Assembly: GCF_003074135.1 (NCBI RefSeq)
Contig: NZ_PPDK01000001.1
Span: forward strand, 2,170,001 to 2,234,000
From: Euzebya tangerina
Lineage (GTDB): Bacteria > Actinomycetota > Nitriliruptoria > Euzebyales > Euzebyaceae
Length of the DNA stretch: 64,000 nt
Direction of reading: 5' to 3'
The notes under the pieces are model-generated. The model was not told the origin of the DNA. It ran no database searches and saw nothing but the letters and a program-made list of their open reading frames with translations. Of the stretch, positions 17,941 through 26,740 are shown one piece after another. How positions within the stretch are numbered: the stretch's first letter is position 1; every line of letters starts with the position of its first letter. The translations under genes and the position numbers were made by a program.

Positions 17941-17983
17941 TGCGTGTCCTCACGGTCCGCTCTGGTGGACTGCGGGACACGCA
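17941..17983. terminator. Convergent terminator hairpin
   Basis: 9-bp perfect stem TGCGTGTCC (17941-17949) with GGACACGCA (17975-17983), with an inner GTCC/GGAC pair; it sits between the converging cwb2 and methyltransferase genes. Confidence 0.6.
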
Positions 17984-18013
17984 CGCGACCGGGACGGTCA
18001 GCCACCTCGATGA

Positions 18014-18895
18014 TCAGACCTGGGCGGTGAGCAACATCTCCGCCCGGAGCGGGTCCGGGCGAGCGGAGCACTCCGCCGCCCGGGCCCACGCATCCGCGTC
18101 GGTCACCACCGGGTCGTGGAAGCCCGCAGCCTCCACCACCTGACAGATCTCCCAACTGTCGTACGTCGACAGGATCGGCTCGCCCATCGCCTGGAAGCCG
18201 TAGTTGGCCAGCGTGCCCGTCACCGGCGCGAGGACGCGAAGCCCCATCGCCGACGGGTTCGCGAACGTCATGCCCAGGCGGCTACCGCCGGCTGACTGCT
18301 CGACAATGCCGGACAGCGTCGCCGTCACCGCCTCCGGAGGGAGGTACGGCGCCACAGCTTCCCAGACCCACACCGTCGGCGCCGTCGGGTCGTGGTCGGT
18401 GGCCGCCATCACCGCTGGTAGGGACTCCCGAGCGAGGTCTGCCTCGACGAACCTGACGTGTGCCGCCTGTCCGCGGCCGCCAAGCCCCGACCGCTTGGCC
18501 TGCTGGGTCCCGGGGAGATCGAGCTCCCAGACCGTGCACTCCCGGATGCTCGGCACCCGCCACGCACGGGTGTCGAAGCCGGCGCCGACCACGACGACCT
18601 GCCGAACACCGCCGGCCATGGCCTTCTCCACGACCTGATCCATGGCGAACATGCGCAGAGCTGCGTGACGGGACAGGCCGCCCGTCGTCACCGCCAGGGC
18701 ATCTGCCCCCATCCGCCGTGAGGCGACGGCGCGAGCCCGCTTCACCACGGCACGTTCGGTCGGCGGCAGGAACCGGTGTGCCAGCGGGTCGTGCAAGTGC
18801 CGGTAGCCGATCGCCCGACCGGCCGCCACCGCCCGAGCCGTGCGAGAGGCGCGGCCGCTGCCAGAAAGGCTCGATGCGACAGGGCTGGGGGCCAT
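18014..18895 (-). CDS. SAM-dependent methyltransferase, LCM/PPM1-type
   Basis: 293-aa cytosolic class I methyltransferase of the leucine-carboxyl/polyketide methyltransferase-like family (mycobacterial MLSMT paralogues). VVVVGAGFDTRAWRVP (about 98-113) is motif I with the family-specific GxDTR signature; TVWELDLPGTQQAKR is motif II with the acidic ribose contact; VRFVEADLARESLP and TVWVWEAVAPYLPPEAV follow as motifs III and IV. ATG 18895 follows TATGGT by six bases on the coding strand, a leaderless arrangement; an upstream in-frame extension lacks homology. The substrate is unknown. Confidence 0.85.
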   Translation of the reverse strand: MAPSPVASSLSGSGRASRTARAVAAGRAIGYRHLHDPLAHRFLPPTERAVVKRARAVASRRMGADALAVTTGGLSRHAALRMFAMDQVVEKAMAGGVRQVVVVGAGFDTRAWRVPSIRECTVWELDLPGTQQAKRSGLGGRGQAAHVRFVEADLARESLPAVMAATDHDPTAPTVWVWEAVAPYLPPEAVTATLSGIVEQSAGGSRLGMTFANPSAMGLRVLAPVTGTLANYGFQAMGEPILSTYDSWEICQVVEAAGFHDPVVTDADAWARAAECSARPDPLRAEMLLTAQV

Positions 18896-18962
18896 CCCCC
18901 GACCATACTGGTCTCGGGACGCCCTCGGGACATACGCAACCTTCTGGAAAGGCACCGCCTCC

Positions 18963-19643
18963 ATGAACTATCGCACCCACACGGCGCAGGCGACGACCCT
19001 GTTCCTCGAGTTGGCACGGGACGGCGACCTCTCGACGCCGGTGGGCAGCTGCCCCGGATGGACGGTCGCCGATCTGGTGGGGCACCTCGGGACCGTTCAG
19101 CGCTTCCACGGCGCCAACCTGCTCCGCGGCGTCACGACGCCCCCGACTGATCCACGCCCGACACCACCTGACGCCGAGCTGATCGAGTGGGCGCAGGCGT
19201 CACTGGACATCCTGCTGGCGAACCTCGACCAGGTCGGTGATGACCGGCCGGCGTGGAACTTCCTGGGTCAGCCGCCGACGACCGCCTTCTGGCATCGACG
19301 GATGGCGCTGGAGGCGACGATGCACCGGTGGGACATGCAGCAGGCTCGTGGCGTGGACCTCGGCCTCGACCACGCGCTGGCGGTCGACGGCATCGACGAG
19401 GTGCTCACGGCCTTCGTGCCCGGACGACGGCGCGGCGACGAGCCCGAGGGGACGGTCACGGTCACACTCACCGACAACGATCACACGTGGACGGTCACCA
19501 ACGGCGACGGTGACGCCGCCCGGGCAGCGGTCACGGGCCCGGCCGAGCAGGTCTGGCTGCGCCTGTGGGGTCGCGTTCCGCTGGACGCCGTCGAGGTGGT
19601 CGGTGACCGTGACCTCGCCGCCGCCATGGACGCCGGCCGCTGA
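18963..19643 (+). CDS. Maleylpyruvate isomerase family mycothiol-dependent-type enzyme
   Basis: 226-aa DinB/MDMPI-fold protein. DGDLSTPVGSCPGWTVADLVGHLGTVQRFH (about 21-50) supplies the first metal-binding His; TTAFWHRRMALEATMHRWDMQ (about 104-124) supplies the HxxxH-like pair (E and H) of the three-His site. The C-terminal 90 residues form the MDMPI C-domain (EQVWLRLWGR). Such proteins are thiol S-transferases or isomerases that use mycothiol, consistent with an actinobacterium; the true reaction is not predictable. ATG 18963 is chosen for the family N-terminus. It is divergent from the methyltransferase across 67 bp. Confidence 0.8.
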   Translation: MNYRTHTAQATTLFLELARDGDLSTPVGSCPGWTVADLVGHLGTVQRFHGANLLRGVTTPPTDPRPTPPDAELIEWAQASLDILLANLDQVGDDRPAWNFLGQPPTTAFWHRRMALEATMHRWDMQQARGVDLGLDHALAVDGIDEVLTAFVPGRRRGDEPEGTVTVTLTDNDHTWTVTNGDGDAARAAVTGPAEQVWLRLWGRVPLDAVEVVGDRDLAAAMDAGR

Positions 19644-19659
19644 CTCGCGACCACGGATC

Positions 19660-19711
19660 TGCACGATCGGGGCCTGGACCGCACATGCGCGGGTTAGCCC
19701 CCGATCGTGCA
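19660..19711. terminator. Long stem-loop after the mycothiol-type gene
   Basis: 13-bp perfect inverted repeat, TGCACGATCGGGG (19660-19672) and CCCCGATCGTGCA (19699-19711), with a 26-nt loop, 16 bases after the stop codon. Confidence 0.6.
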
Positions 19712-19726
19712 CCATCCACCAACAGA

Positions 19727-19756
19727 TCGGACCCCCGCACGCGTGCGGGGGTCCGA
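19727..19756. terminator. 30-bp perfect palindrome, bidirectional terminator
   Basis: TCGGACCCCCGCACG and its reverse complement adjoin without a gap from 19727 to 19756. Placed between converging genes next to the preceding hairpin, it most likely ends transcription from both sides. Confidence 0.65.
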
Positions 19757-19790
19757 CCGTCGATGATCAGCAGATCACCCGATTCACCAT

Positions 19791-22700
19791 CTAGTCGGTC
19801 ACGGTGATCCGAGCCGCGATGGTCTGGGCGCTGCCGTTGCTGTAGGTCAGCACCACGGCCACGATGCACTCCCCGGAGGGTGTGTCAGCCGGGATCGTGA
19901 CCCCGATCGAGTTGGCGGGCTGACCATCCATGTGGCTGGTCGGACCGCCGGTACCGGTCTCCACCGAGGGACCCTCACCGCAGGTGATGACCGTCCGGTA
20001 CGACGACGAGTCGTAGGTGCCGGTCAGCTCGAACGTTGCCGTTGCGCCCTTGGCGTAGGAACCCATGGGCTCACTGGCCTCGGCCAGTGACGGCAGGCCC
20101 AGCAGGCCGCGGCCCTCGTCGCACCGGCTGGTGGCGATGCCGCAGACGAGCACGTACCCGTCGACGTTGTCCTCATCCACCCGCGGCATCGGACCGGTGG
20201 GCTGCAGGAACGCAACCGTCTGACCGGGGATGACCGACTCGACGCCGAGCACGATGGGTGCGCCGTTGCTGGCTGAGTACCCGGCACCGGTGAACCCGGC
20301 GACCCAGGCATCTGGCGCCTGACCCTCCAGCAGCATGACCTGGGCGGCGTCGGACTCACTGGTGTAGCCACGCGCCGCGGCGATCGCCAGGGCGGTGTCG
20401 AAGCGGCTGGGACCTTCGATCCTGTTGACCGTCAGGCCACGGTCGCGCAGCTCCTGCTCCACCTCGGTGGACACCGCGGCGGTACCGCCGACGATGTTGA
20501 TCGTGGTGATCGTGGCGGAGTCCAGGTACTCCCGGGTCGAGGTGGACAGCACCTCGGTCTGGGTCAGCAGCAACGGCCAGCCGCGCTCGGCCGCCCAGGA
20601 GCCGGCCGCGATGGAGTCCGCGAACGCCTGGGTGTCATCGCCGTCGGGGCCGGCGAAGGCTCGGGCCAGGATGGCGGTGGTGGCCGTCGGGTAGGCGCCG
20701 CTCGCGATGTCGATGGCGGTCTCCAGTCGCGAGGGCCCCTCGAACCGGTTGGTGGCAAAGCCCCGCTGGTTGAGGTCGTCCTCGACGGTCTGGCTGATCG
20801 CCACGACGCCACCGAGGATGTGGACCAGTTCGACGTCCAGTCGCTCCAACTCAGCCACCACGCTCGGCGAGAGCTGGTTGGTGTCGGTCAGCAGCAGCGG
20901 ACGACCGCCGGTCACGGTGTTGCCCTGCAGGGCGCCGGAGGCCAACGCGTCGGCGAACACGGCATCGGTGGCCAGCAGCGCCTCACGAGCCGGACCTTGA
21001 CCTGCGGAGCCTTGGCTCCCCGGATCCGGGGTCGGGTACAGGTTGCGGGAGTAGTTGATCGAGATGTCGGTGGCACTGGCCGTGTCGACCATGCCCGTCT
21101 CGATCGGGTTGATGTTGACGCGCAGCGTGTCGTTGACGCCGTCGTAGGTGACGTTCTCGCCCTGAACCATCACGTCATCGTCGTCATCGATGATGGTGCC
21201 GGTGGCAAAGCCGCCGCCCGAGCCGGCCAGCACGACGCCTGAGGACGGATTGGACAGCGTCACCGTGAAGGTCTCGTCGGGCTCGATGTCGGTGTCGCCG
21301 TAGACCGGGACCGTGATGGTGCCCGAGGACGAGCCAGCCGCGATCGAGACGGTGCCCGAGGAGGTGCGGTAGTCGATTCCGGGACCGGAGGATGGCCCAC
21401 CGGTCGCCGATCCATCGGTGGTGGCGTAGTCCGCCGTCACCGGTCCAGGACCAGGCGCTGGGCCCGAGAGGGAGACGGTGAACGTCAGGTCGACGGTGCC
21501 GTCGTCGCCCTCGATGACCGATGAGGGAGCGATGGACAGCTCGAGGTCCTCCTCCTCCAACTCGCCGACCGCGAAGATGTCGGGATCGTTGTTGTTGTCG
21601 TTGATCAGCGTGTGGTCGGAGGCGTCGGAGCGGAAGGCAGCGTTCATGCCGTCCGATGAGATCACCGGTGCGTCAGCTTCGTCGTTGCCGGTGGTGCTGG
21701 CGTTGGCGTTGCTGGACAGCACCGTCACGTCACCGGAGGGGAAGTCCGTCACGGCGACGTCATCCTCCGCGTTGTTGTCGGTCAGGCCGAGGTTGGACGC
21801 CTCGCTGCTGAAGATCACGGTGTTGCCGTCGTCGGAGATGTCGAGGCCCACGAACCCGCTGTTCGGGAAGCCGGAATCGCCGTTGCCGCCAGCATTGCCG
21901 AGGGTGTTGATGCTGACCAACTCGACGTCGCCGCTGGAGCGGCCGTACCGGACGACATCCCAGTTCGTTCCGGACCGGAACGGTGCGGCGTCGACGATGT
22001 CGTCGGCCAGGGTCAGGAAGGCCACGTACGAGCCGTCGCCGGAGATCTGTGGCTTGTCGCTGAAGCTGTCACCGGTGTCGTTCCCGGCCGTGTTCGTCGA
22101 TGCGTACACAAACGTGGGAGCTTGGCCGACCGGGATCGTGGCCAGGGCGACATCGACGTTGCCGTTGGTGTCGGTCCCGTCGACGTTGGTTGCCTCGGTG
22201 TCGAACGCCACGTACTCGCCATTGTCCGAGACCGATGCGTTGCCGGAGTTTCCGTCGAAGCCGAAGGTCAGGGTGACGCTGAGTGTCGGTTGGTTGCCGA
22301 CCGGCTGGCGGTAGTAGCCGATGTCGCTGACACCGTTGCCGCCGTCGCCGGCACCGATGTTGGTCGCCTGGGTGGTGTAGACGACTCGGCTGCCATCACC
22401 ACTGATGTCGGGGTTCGTCGAGGCGCCGTCGCCGACCGTGATGTTCGCCGGGTTGACGGCGTTGGGACGGCTGACCACGTCGATGGTCGTGTTGGCCGCG
22501 CGGTCGTAGAGGAAGACGTTGCTGAAGGCACCTCCGGCGTTCTGGTTGGTGACGAGGTCGTCGCAGAGGGACTGGAAGGCGATGTAAGCGCCGTCGTCGG
22601 AGATGTCCTGTCCCAGCGACTGACCGTTGTCACAGGTGGTCGAGTCGTCGGTCGAGGCGTGGCTGACCAGCGTGTTCATGCCACTGGAGACCGAGTAGAC

Positions 22701-23174
22701 GAACACGTCTCGCTCGTTGTTCTGGTCGGTCTGGCCGGTCACGATGTTCGTGGCGAAGGAGTCGTACACGACGTAGCGGCCGTCGTCGCTGATGACGGGG
22801 TTCCCGGACGACCCACCGGAGGCGGTGGTGGTCGGAGAGCCGGCGGCGTAGCTGATCAGCGTGGTGGTGCCGAGCATCCGATCGCGGAGGTAGACGTCGC
22901 CGAGATTCGCGCCGTTGGCGTCCGTCAGGCCGTCGATCAGGTCGGTGGCACGCGACTGGAACGCGACGTAGCGGCCGTCGTCGGAGATGGACGGCACGCC
23001 GTTGCTCTGGTCGTCACCGGCGGCGTTCCCGTCAGCGTTCACGCTGATGAGTTCCACCGGGCCGGTGGGTGCCGCGGCAGATGCCGGCGCCGCCACCAGG
23101 GCCATCACGGACGCGAGTAGTGCCAGCAGCAGCACACCAGATGTGCGCGCAGCAAGCTTGGAGTGGTTCTTCAC
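19791..23174 (-). CDS. Large secreted propeller/Calx-beta protein with cwb2 repeats
   Basis: 1127-aa exported protein. The signal peptide ends at ASAAA-PT (about residue 36). Residues 40-540 hold seven or more blades of a TolB/PD40-like propeller, each with ISDDGRYVAFQS-type text. Residues 545-670 form a Calx-beta domain (SSVIEGDDGTVDLTFTVSLS; DIEPDETFTVTLSNPSSGVV; TIIDDDDD), likely calcium-binding. Residues 720-1010 carry three cwb2 repeats (ILGGVVAISQTVEDDL, RFEGPSRLETAIDIA, IVGGTAAVSTEVEQEL, RIEGPSRFDTALAIA). A final beta-sandwich of about 90 residues follows. GTG start at 23174 is preceded by GAGGGA. It is probably a wall-anchored adhesin or sensor-like scaffold; that role is inference. 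Confidence 0.85.
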   Translation of the reverse strand: MKNHSKLAARTSGVLLLALLASVMALVAAPASAAAPTGPVELISVNADGNAAGDDQSNGVPSISDDGRYVAFQSRATDLIDGLTDANGANLGDVYLRDRMLGTTTLISYAAGSPTTTASGGSSGNPVISDDGRYVVYDSFATNIVTGQTDQNNERDVFVYSVSSGMNTLVSHASTDDSTTCDNGQSLGQDISDDGAYIAFQSLCDDLVTNQNAGGAFSNVFLYDRAANTTIDVVSRPNAVNPANITVGDGASTNPDISGDGSRVVYTTQATNIGAGDGGNGVSDIGYYRQPVGNQPTLSVTLTFGFDGNSGNASVSDNGEYVAFDTEATNVDGTDTNGNVDVALATIPVGQAPTFVYASTNTAGNDTGDSFSDKPQISGDGSYVAFLTLADDIVDAAPFRSGTNWDVVRYGRSSGDVELVSINTLGNAGGNGDSGFPNSGFVGLDISDDGNTVIFSSEASNLGLTDNNAEDDVAVTDFPSGDVTVLSSNANASTTGNDEADAPVISSDGMNAAFRSDASDHTLINDNNNDPDIFAVGELEEEDLELSIAPSSVIEGDDGTVDLTFTVSLSGPAPGPGPVTADYATTDGSATGGPSSGPGIDYRTSSGTVSIAAGSSSGTITVPVYGDTDIEPDETFTVTLSNPSSGVVLAGSGGGFATGTIIDDDDDVMVQGENVTYDGVNDTLRVNINPIETGMVDTASATDISINYSRNLYPTPDPGSQGSAGQGPAREALLATDAVFADALASGALQGNTVTGGRPLLLTDTNQLSPSVVAELERLDVELVHILGGVVAISQTVEDDLNQRGFATNRFEGPSRLETAIDIASGAYPTATTAILARAFAGPDGDDTQAFADSIAAGSWAAERGWPLLLTQTEVLSTSTREYLDSATITTINIVGGTAAVSTEVEQELRDRGLTVNRIEGPSRFDTALAIAAARGYTSESDAAQVMLLEGQAPDAWVAGFTGAGYSASNGAPIVLGVESVIPGQTVAFLQPTGPMPRVDEDNVDGYVLVCGIATSRCDEGRGLLGLPSLAEASEPMGSYAKGATATFELTGTYDSSSYRTVITCGEGPSVETGTGGPTSHMDGQPANSIGVTIPADTPSGECIVAVVLTYSNGSAQTIAARITVTD

Positions 23175-23352
23175 AGGGGGTCCCTCTTTCCTTGACTCGA
23201 TGCCGACCGATGCAGTGGCCGACTCAGGGGATCATTGCGTCAGGTCGAGGTGAACACCAGCAGGTGTAAGGACTTCGACCGTCGCATGTCAGGAATGAGC
23301 AAGGATCAGACGACCTGATACATCCTGTAAGAACCTCGTCAGGGACCGTCTG

Positions 23353-24303
23353 TCACAGCACCGCCGTCGAGCCGGGATCGTCCAAGCAGCGCCGCACCTT
23401 GCGGGCCATGTAGGGGGCCAGCAGTTGGAGTGCCTCGGCGACCGGTGCCCAGCGGGCCTCGGCGATCTCGTGGGTGTGCAGCGGTTCTGGGGAGGGCACG
23501 GCCTCCGTGGGCGTGACCCCGTAGATCAGGTTGATCCGGTCCGGGTGGTCGTGGGCGAACACGCCGAGCAGGTCGCCGGGCTCGACCGGCACACCACCCT
23601 CCTCGAGGGTCTCTCGCACGGCCGCATCCTGCGGACTCTCGGCCCGGTCGACCAGGCCACCCGGCAACGTCCAGCACCCCTTGAAGCTGTCGAAGACGAT
23701 GAGCAGTCGGCCGGCGTCGTCCAGACACATCGTCGAGGCGGACACGATCTTCGTGGCGATGGAGGTGTAGAAGACCCGCGACCGGTCCGTCTCGGACGGC
23801 GGGGTTCGCCCGACGGCGAGGACCACCGGACCGGCGTCGCGGAGACCTGCCGACCGATCCAGGGCCAGATCGGCACGTCCCGCATAGGGCCGGCCGCCGA
23901 CGTGTGCTGCGGCTCCCGGCCCCGCCAGCAGCTCGACCTCGACCCCACGCTCGCGCAACAGGTGGTCGAGGTCGTCGGCCGACAGGGCCGGCGTGGCGTC
24001 CTGGCCCCGACCGGTCAAGCGCAGGTACACCGCCGACGGAGCGGCGGCGACGATCAGCCCACCCGGTCGGCACTGCCTTGCGGCACGGTCGACCATCCCC
24101 GAGGCGTGGACGCCGGCGCCTGCCAGGCTGCCGTCCAGGAGCAGGACCACGTCGGCCGCGTCCTCCGTGGTGTGCCACGTCTGCCCCAGCGCCTCAACAG
24201 CCGCCCGGAGCCCCTCGTCCTCGGACCGCACACGCGAGCCCGACGGGATCAGATCGTGGACGAGTTCGAGCAGTGCGGCGCTACCAAACGGTGAGGTCGT
24301 CAC
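23353..24303 (-). CDS. Nudix hydrolase with an N-terminal methyltransferase-like region
   Basis: 316 aa. The C-terminal 140 residues are a Nudix domain: the box GLVDRAE-x7-RETLEEGGV (about residues 238-260) has the GX5EX7REUXEEXGU spacing and metal-binding glutamates. The N-terminal 150 residues are unusual: DVVLLLDGSLAGAGVHASGMVDRAARQCRPGGLIVAAAPSAVYLRL resembles the post-motif-I half of a class I methyltransferase, but no clear SAM-binding glycine loop is visible, so it may be a degenerate domain. The start is the GTG at 24303, which begins 25 bases after the upstream stop; the frame stays open farther but overlaps that gene. Last gene of a three-gene operon. The substrate is unknown. Confidence 0.7.
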   Translation of the reverse strand: MTTSPFGSAALLELVHDLIPSGSRVRSEDEGLRAAVEALGQTWHTTEDAADVVLLLDGSLAGAGVHASGMVDRAARQCRPGGLIVAAAPSAVYLRLTGRGQDATPALSADDLDHLLRERGVEVELLAGPGAAAHVGGRPYAGRADLALDRSAGLRDAGPVVLAVGRTPPSETDRSRVFYTSIATKIVSASTMCLDDAGRLLIVFDSFKGCWTLPGGLVDRAESPQDAAVRETLEEGGVPVEPGDLLGVFAHDHPDRINLIYGVTPTEAVPSPEPLHTHEIAEARWAPVAEALQLLAPYMARKVRRCLDDPGSTAVL

Positions 24304-24328
24304 GACCCGGCAGCGTAGCCGCGGCGAC

Positions 24329-24811
24329 TCAGGCCGCGCGCACCGGACGACGCCAGCCGGCCGGAAGCTGCCATGTCGGCGAGTCCTGTGGCTCGACCCG
24401 ATCGACCTCCGCGAGGTCGGTCCACGCCAGCTCCGCGTCCTCCTCCTGCGACCACGAGGCAATCTCGACGTCCCGGGCCTCAGGCCCGCACGCCTCGGTG
24501 ACCACCCAGATGCCGTCGACCGGTCGCATCGCAACCGCAAGCACCCGGACCCTGGCCCCTCCGCTCGTGGAGGAGTGGACCACCGTCACCGCCGCTTCGT
24601 GGCTCCCCGGTCTGGACTGCAGTCTGACCGTTCCAACCACCGCCGTGGTGTGCGGTGGGATGGGGTCGCCACCCAACCGCGTATAGAAGTCGGGGTGGAC
24701 CAACCGGCGGAGGTGTCGCCGTGGCCGACGACCGGCCTCGACCTCGAGCAGCAGCTCGACGAACCCTCGAATCCAGTGAACCACGACCGCTTGCTGGAAC
24801 CGGCTGCTCAC
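24329..24811 (-). CDS. Rv3235-family protein (DUF6459-like)
   Basis: 160 aa. GFVELLLEVEAGRRPRRHLRRLVHPDFYTRL (about 17-47), then a strand-rich core (VGTVRLQSRPGSHEAAVTVVHSSTSGGARVRVLAVAMRPVDGIWVVTEA), is the signature of the actinobacterial Rv3235 family, usually found in the wider secA neighbourhood. The role is unknown. The GTG at 24811 overlaps the preceding stop in GTGA, so it is translated by coupling with the membrane protein upstream. The C-terminal 45 residues are Glu/Asp- and Trp-containing and not recognised. Confidence 0.7.
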   Translation of the reverse strand: MSSRFQQAVVVHWIRGFVELLLEVEAGRRPRRHLRRLVHPDFYTRLGGDPIPPHTTAVVGTVRLQSRPGSHEAAVTVVHSSTSGGARVRVLAVAMRPVDGIWVVTEACGPEARDVEIASWSQEEDAELAWTDLAEVDRVEPQDSPTWQLPAGWRRPVRAA

Positions 24812-25809
24812 CGAAATGCCTCGTCGCTCTTCTGGCTGGCCTGCAGCTCGATGTCCTCCGACGGCGCCGCGACGTCCGGGGCTGCGGCGTCGACAGCGTC
24901 CAGGGATGCCCCCGGGACCTGCAGCGAGCCGTCCGTGTCCTCGTGCAACCACACGACCTCAGCCGTCACATCCCCACCGCCCGGCGGCACACCCTCAACC
25001 AGAGCCGTGACTGCCCCGGGGAGCAGCGGATGCGGATCGCTGCCGACGACGGTGACGTCGGTCCAGCCCGCTGCACGGACCGCTTGCTCCACCTCGCCGA
25101 TGCGGACCGTGCCCATCGGCGGCTCGGCCACCTCGCGCTCCTGCGGTGGTGCGGCGCTGTGCGGCCACGGTGCGGACAGGACCCGGCCGTCGTCGGCAAC
25201 TGGAACGGCCCAGCGGGCCTGGTGCACCTGGCCCAGCCCCTCACCCGTCGGACCGGCCAGCCAGATGGCGTCGAGCACCACGAGGTCGACCCCGGCACCC
25301 AGCGGCACCACCTCGACAGGGGTCGCCCACTCCAGGTAGCTGGTGTGCCCCTCCGATTCGGCGGTCAGGCGAGCCCGAAGCGCCGCCGTCGCGGGACCCA
25401 CTGCGCGGAACGTCGTCGGCAGCTCCTGAGGCGGGTCGAGGGCCGCCGTCGGGGTCGCCTCCACGGCCACCTCGGAGAGGCCGCCGGCGGGGTCGGAGCC
25501 TGCTGTGGGGACGGGGGCGATCAGATCGTCGTCGACCGCGGCGTCGTCCGGAGGTGGGCTGGGCGTGGTCGAGACGGGGCCGTCCTGGTCCCCGTCGCCC
25601 TGTGAGACCACCACCATCACCACGATCCAGATGGCCGCTGCGACTCCGCCGATCAGCAGCCAGAGCCGGCCCTGTGGCCTCCCCTCCGGCCTCCCTCGTT
25701 CAGCGGACCGGGGGGTTACTGCGGGCGAGGGTTCCCACCCCGTGTCGACCTGATCGGGCTGCGGGCCGAGGTCCTCGTCCAACCACCGGTCCAGTTCCGC
25801 ACTGTCCAT
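24808..25809 (-). CDS. Single-pass membrane protein, function unknown
   Basis: 333 aa, first gene of the Rv3235-Nudix operon. Residues 1-48 are cytosolic and charged; 49-68 (LWLLIGGVAAAIWIVVMVVV) form one transmembrane helix; an Asp/Pro/Ser-rich stretch follows to about 130; the rest is an extracytoplasmic domain with alternating strands (SYLEWATPVEVVPLGAGVDLVVLDAIWL; MGTVRIGEVEQAVRAAGWTDVTVVG). No family recognised. Placement beside an Rv3235-family protein suggests a conserved envelope-linked module, but this is inference. Confidence 0.6.
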   Translation of the reverse strand: MDSAELDRWLDEDLGPQPDQVDTGWEPSPAVTPRSAERGRPEGRPQGRLWLLIGGVAAAIWIVVMVVVSQGDGDQDGPVSTTPSPPPDDAAVDDDLIAPVPTAGSDPAGGLSEVAVEATPTAALDPPQELPTTFRAVGPATAALRARLTAESEGHTSYLEWATPVEVVPLGAGVDLVVLDAIWLAGPTGEGLGQVHQARWAVPVADDGRVLSAPWPHSAAPPQEREVAEPPMGTVRIGEVEQAVRAAGWTDVTVVGSDPHPLLPGAVTALVEGVPPGGGDVTAEVVWLHEDTDGSLQVPGASLDAVDAAAPDVAAPSEDIELQASQKSDEAFR

Positions 25810-25846
25810 CCGTGTCGCCTTTCGTCCGAACGATCGAGGTTGAGGG

Positions 25847-25876
25847 ACACTATGACACGTTGAGGCTAGTTTACAA
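25847..25876 (-). promoter_or_regulatory. Candidate sigma-A promoter of the membrane protein operon
   Basis: On the minus strand TTGTAA (25876-25871) and TAGTGT (25852-25847) are separated by 18 bases, in an AT-richer patch upstream of the start at 25809. Confidence 0.4.
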
Positions 25877-25923
25877 GTGTTAAAACGATTTGAGTTTGTC
25901 TGAAGCGGTGTGCGGGAACTCGA

Positions 25924-25929
25924 TAGAAT
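25924..25929 (+). promoter_or_regulatory. -10 element TAGAAT of sigR
   Basis: TAGAAT ends eight bases before the ATG at 25938; there is no Shine-Dalgarno sequence between them, consistent with leaderless sigR mRNA. The -35 region is unclear. Confidence 0.5.
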
Positions 25930-25937
25930 CCGCGGTC

Positions 25938-26582
25938 ATGGCAACGAACCAGACGGCACCCAGCGGACCCGTCAGGCAGGTGCTGACCGACGAGGAGCGC
26001 CGGGAGCGGTTCGCCGCTGACGCGATGCCATACGTCGATCAGCTCTTCGGGGCGGCGATGCGGTACACCCGCAACCGATCCGATGCCGAAGACCTGGTGC
26101 AGGACGCGATGGCCAAGGCCTACGCGGCGTTCCACCAGTACGAGCCGGGTACCAACCTTCGCGCCTGGCTCTATCGGGTCCTGACGACCACCTACATCAA
26201 CTCCTATCGCAAGCAGCAACGCCGCCCGAATGAGGTCTCGGCTGACGGGGTGCGCGACAACCTGGACGATGCCGGTGACTTCTCACTGTTCGACCGACTC
26301 GAAGGTGGGACCTCGCCCTCGGCCGAGTTCGAGGTCATGCAGCAGCTGCCGGCCGATGCGGTCAAGGGGGCGCTCGACGACCTGCCGGAGCAGTTTCGGA
26401 CCGCGGTCTACCTGGCTGACGTGGAGGGCTTCAGCTACGCCGAGATCGCCGAGATCATGGAGACACCGATCGGGACAGTCATGAGTCGACTGCATCGGGG
26501 AAGAAGCGCACTGCAAAAGGCGTTGTACGACCACGCCGTGCGGTACGGGATCATCTCCCCGGACGAGAGCACCAGCACCTGA
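25938..26582 (+). CDS. sigR: ECF sigma factor SigR/SigH (thiol-oxidative stress)
   Basis: 214-aa group 4 sigma factor that directs RNA polymerase to disulfide-stress genes (thioredoxins, mycothiol cycle) in Streptomyces and mycobacteria. Region 2 is [63 protein letters not shown] (about 31-93), with the NLRAWLYR stretch typical of SigR. Region 4 is [44 protein letters not shown] (about 148-191). Its antagonist rsrA lies downstream, after a short repeat ORF. ATG 25938 is preferred to TTG 25890 because a -10 element lies in between. Confidence 0.93.
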   Translation: MATNQTAPSGPVRQVLTDEERRERFAADAMPYVDQLFGAAMRYTRNRSDAEDLVQDAMAKAYAAFHQYEPGTNLRAWLYRVLTTTYINSYRKQQRRPNEVSADGVRDNLDDAGDFSLFDRLEGGTSPSAEFEVMQQLPADAVKGALDDLPEQFRTAVYLADVEGFSYAEIAEIMETPIGTVMSRLHRGRSALQKALYDHAVRYGIISPDESTST

Positions 26583-26633
26583 CGCTTGCGTCCAGCACGC
26601 CATCGCGGCCGTCAGAGCGACAAGGACCCCACC

Positions 26634-26735
26634 ATGACCGATCGTGACCATGCCAATCGTGACCATGCCAATCGTGACCATGCCAATCCTGACCATGCCA
26701 ATCCTGGAAATGCCAAGAGTGACCGCCATGGGTGA
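26634..26735 (+). CDS. Candidate 33-aa pentapeptide-repeat microprotein between sigR and rsrA
   Basis: A small open frame with a credible ribosome site (AAGGA at 26622-26626, seven bases before ATG 26634). It encodes MTD, then tandem pentapeptides RDHAN, RDHAN, RDHAN, PDHAN, PGNAK, and a short charged tail; 33 codons then TGA. Its stop lies five bases before the rsrA ATG. The repeat is exact at DNA level (15 bp), so it may be a slippage array that happens to be open. If translated it would be His/Asp-rich, capable of binding metal, and its translation could feed ribosomes into rsrA. No known homologue comes to mind. Confidence 0.45.
   Translation: MTDRDHANRDHANRDHANPDHANPGNAKSDRHG
26643..26717 (+). 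repeat. 15-bp tandem repeat, five units
   Basis: Units CGTGACCATGCCAAT at 26643, 26658 and 26673 are identical; the fourth (26688) has one change (CCT for CGT) and the fifth (26703) is degraded. The period is a multiple of three and keeps the frame open. Confidence 0.95.
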
Positions 26736-26740
26736 CTGCC

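Noticed and set aside
22122-23120. 332-codon plus-strand frame opposite the cwb2/Calx-beta gene
   Set aside because: Reverse reading of repeated propeller blades produces repetitive Val/Asp text; no start context.
25914-25937. SigR autoregulatory promoter (GGGAA...GTT)
   Set aside because: GGGAAC occurs but the -10 would be GTC next to the ATG, placing the start site inside the gene; TAGAAT fits better.
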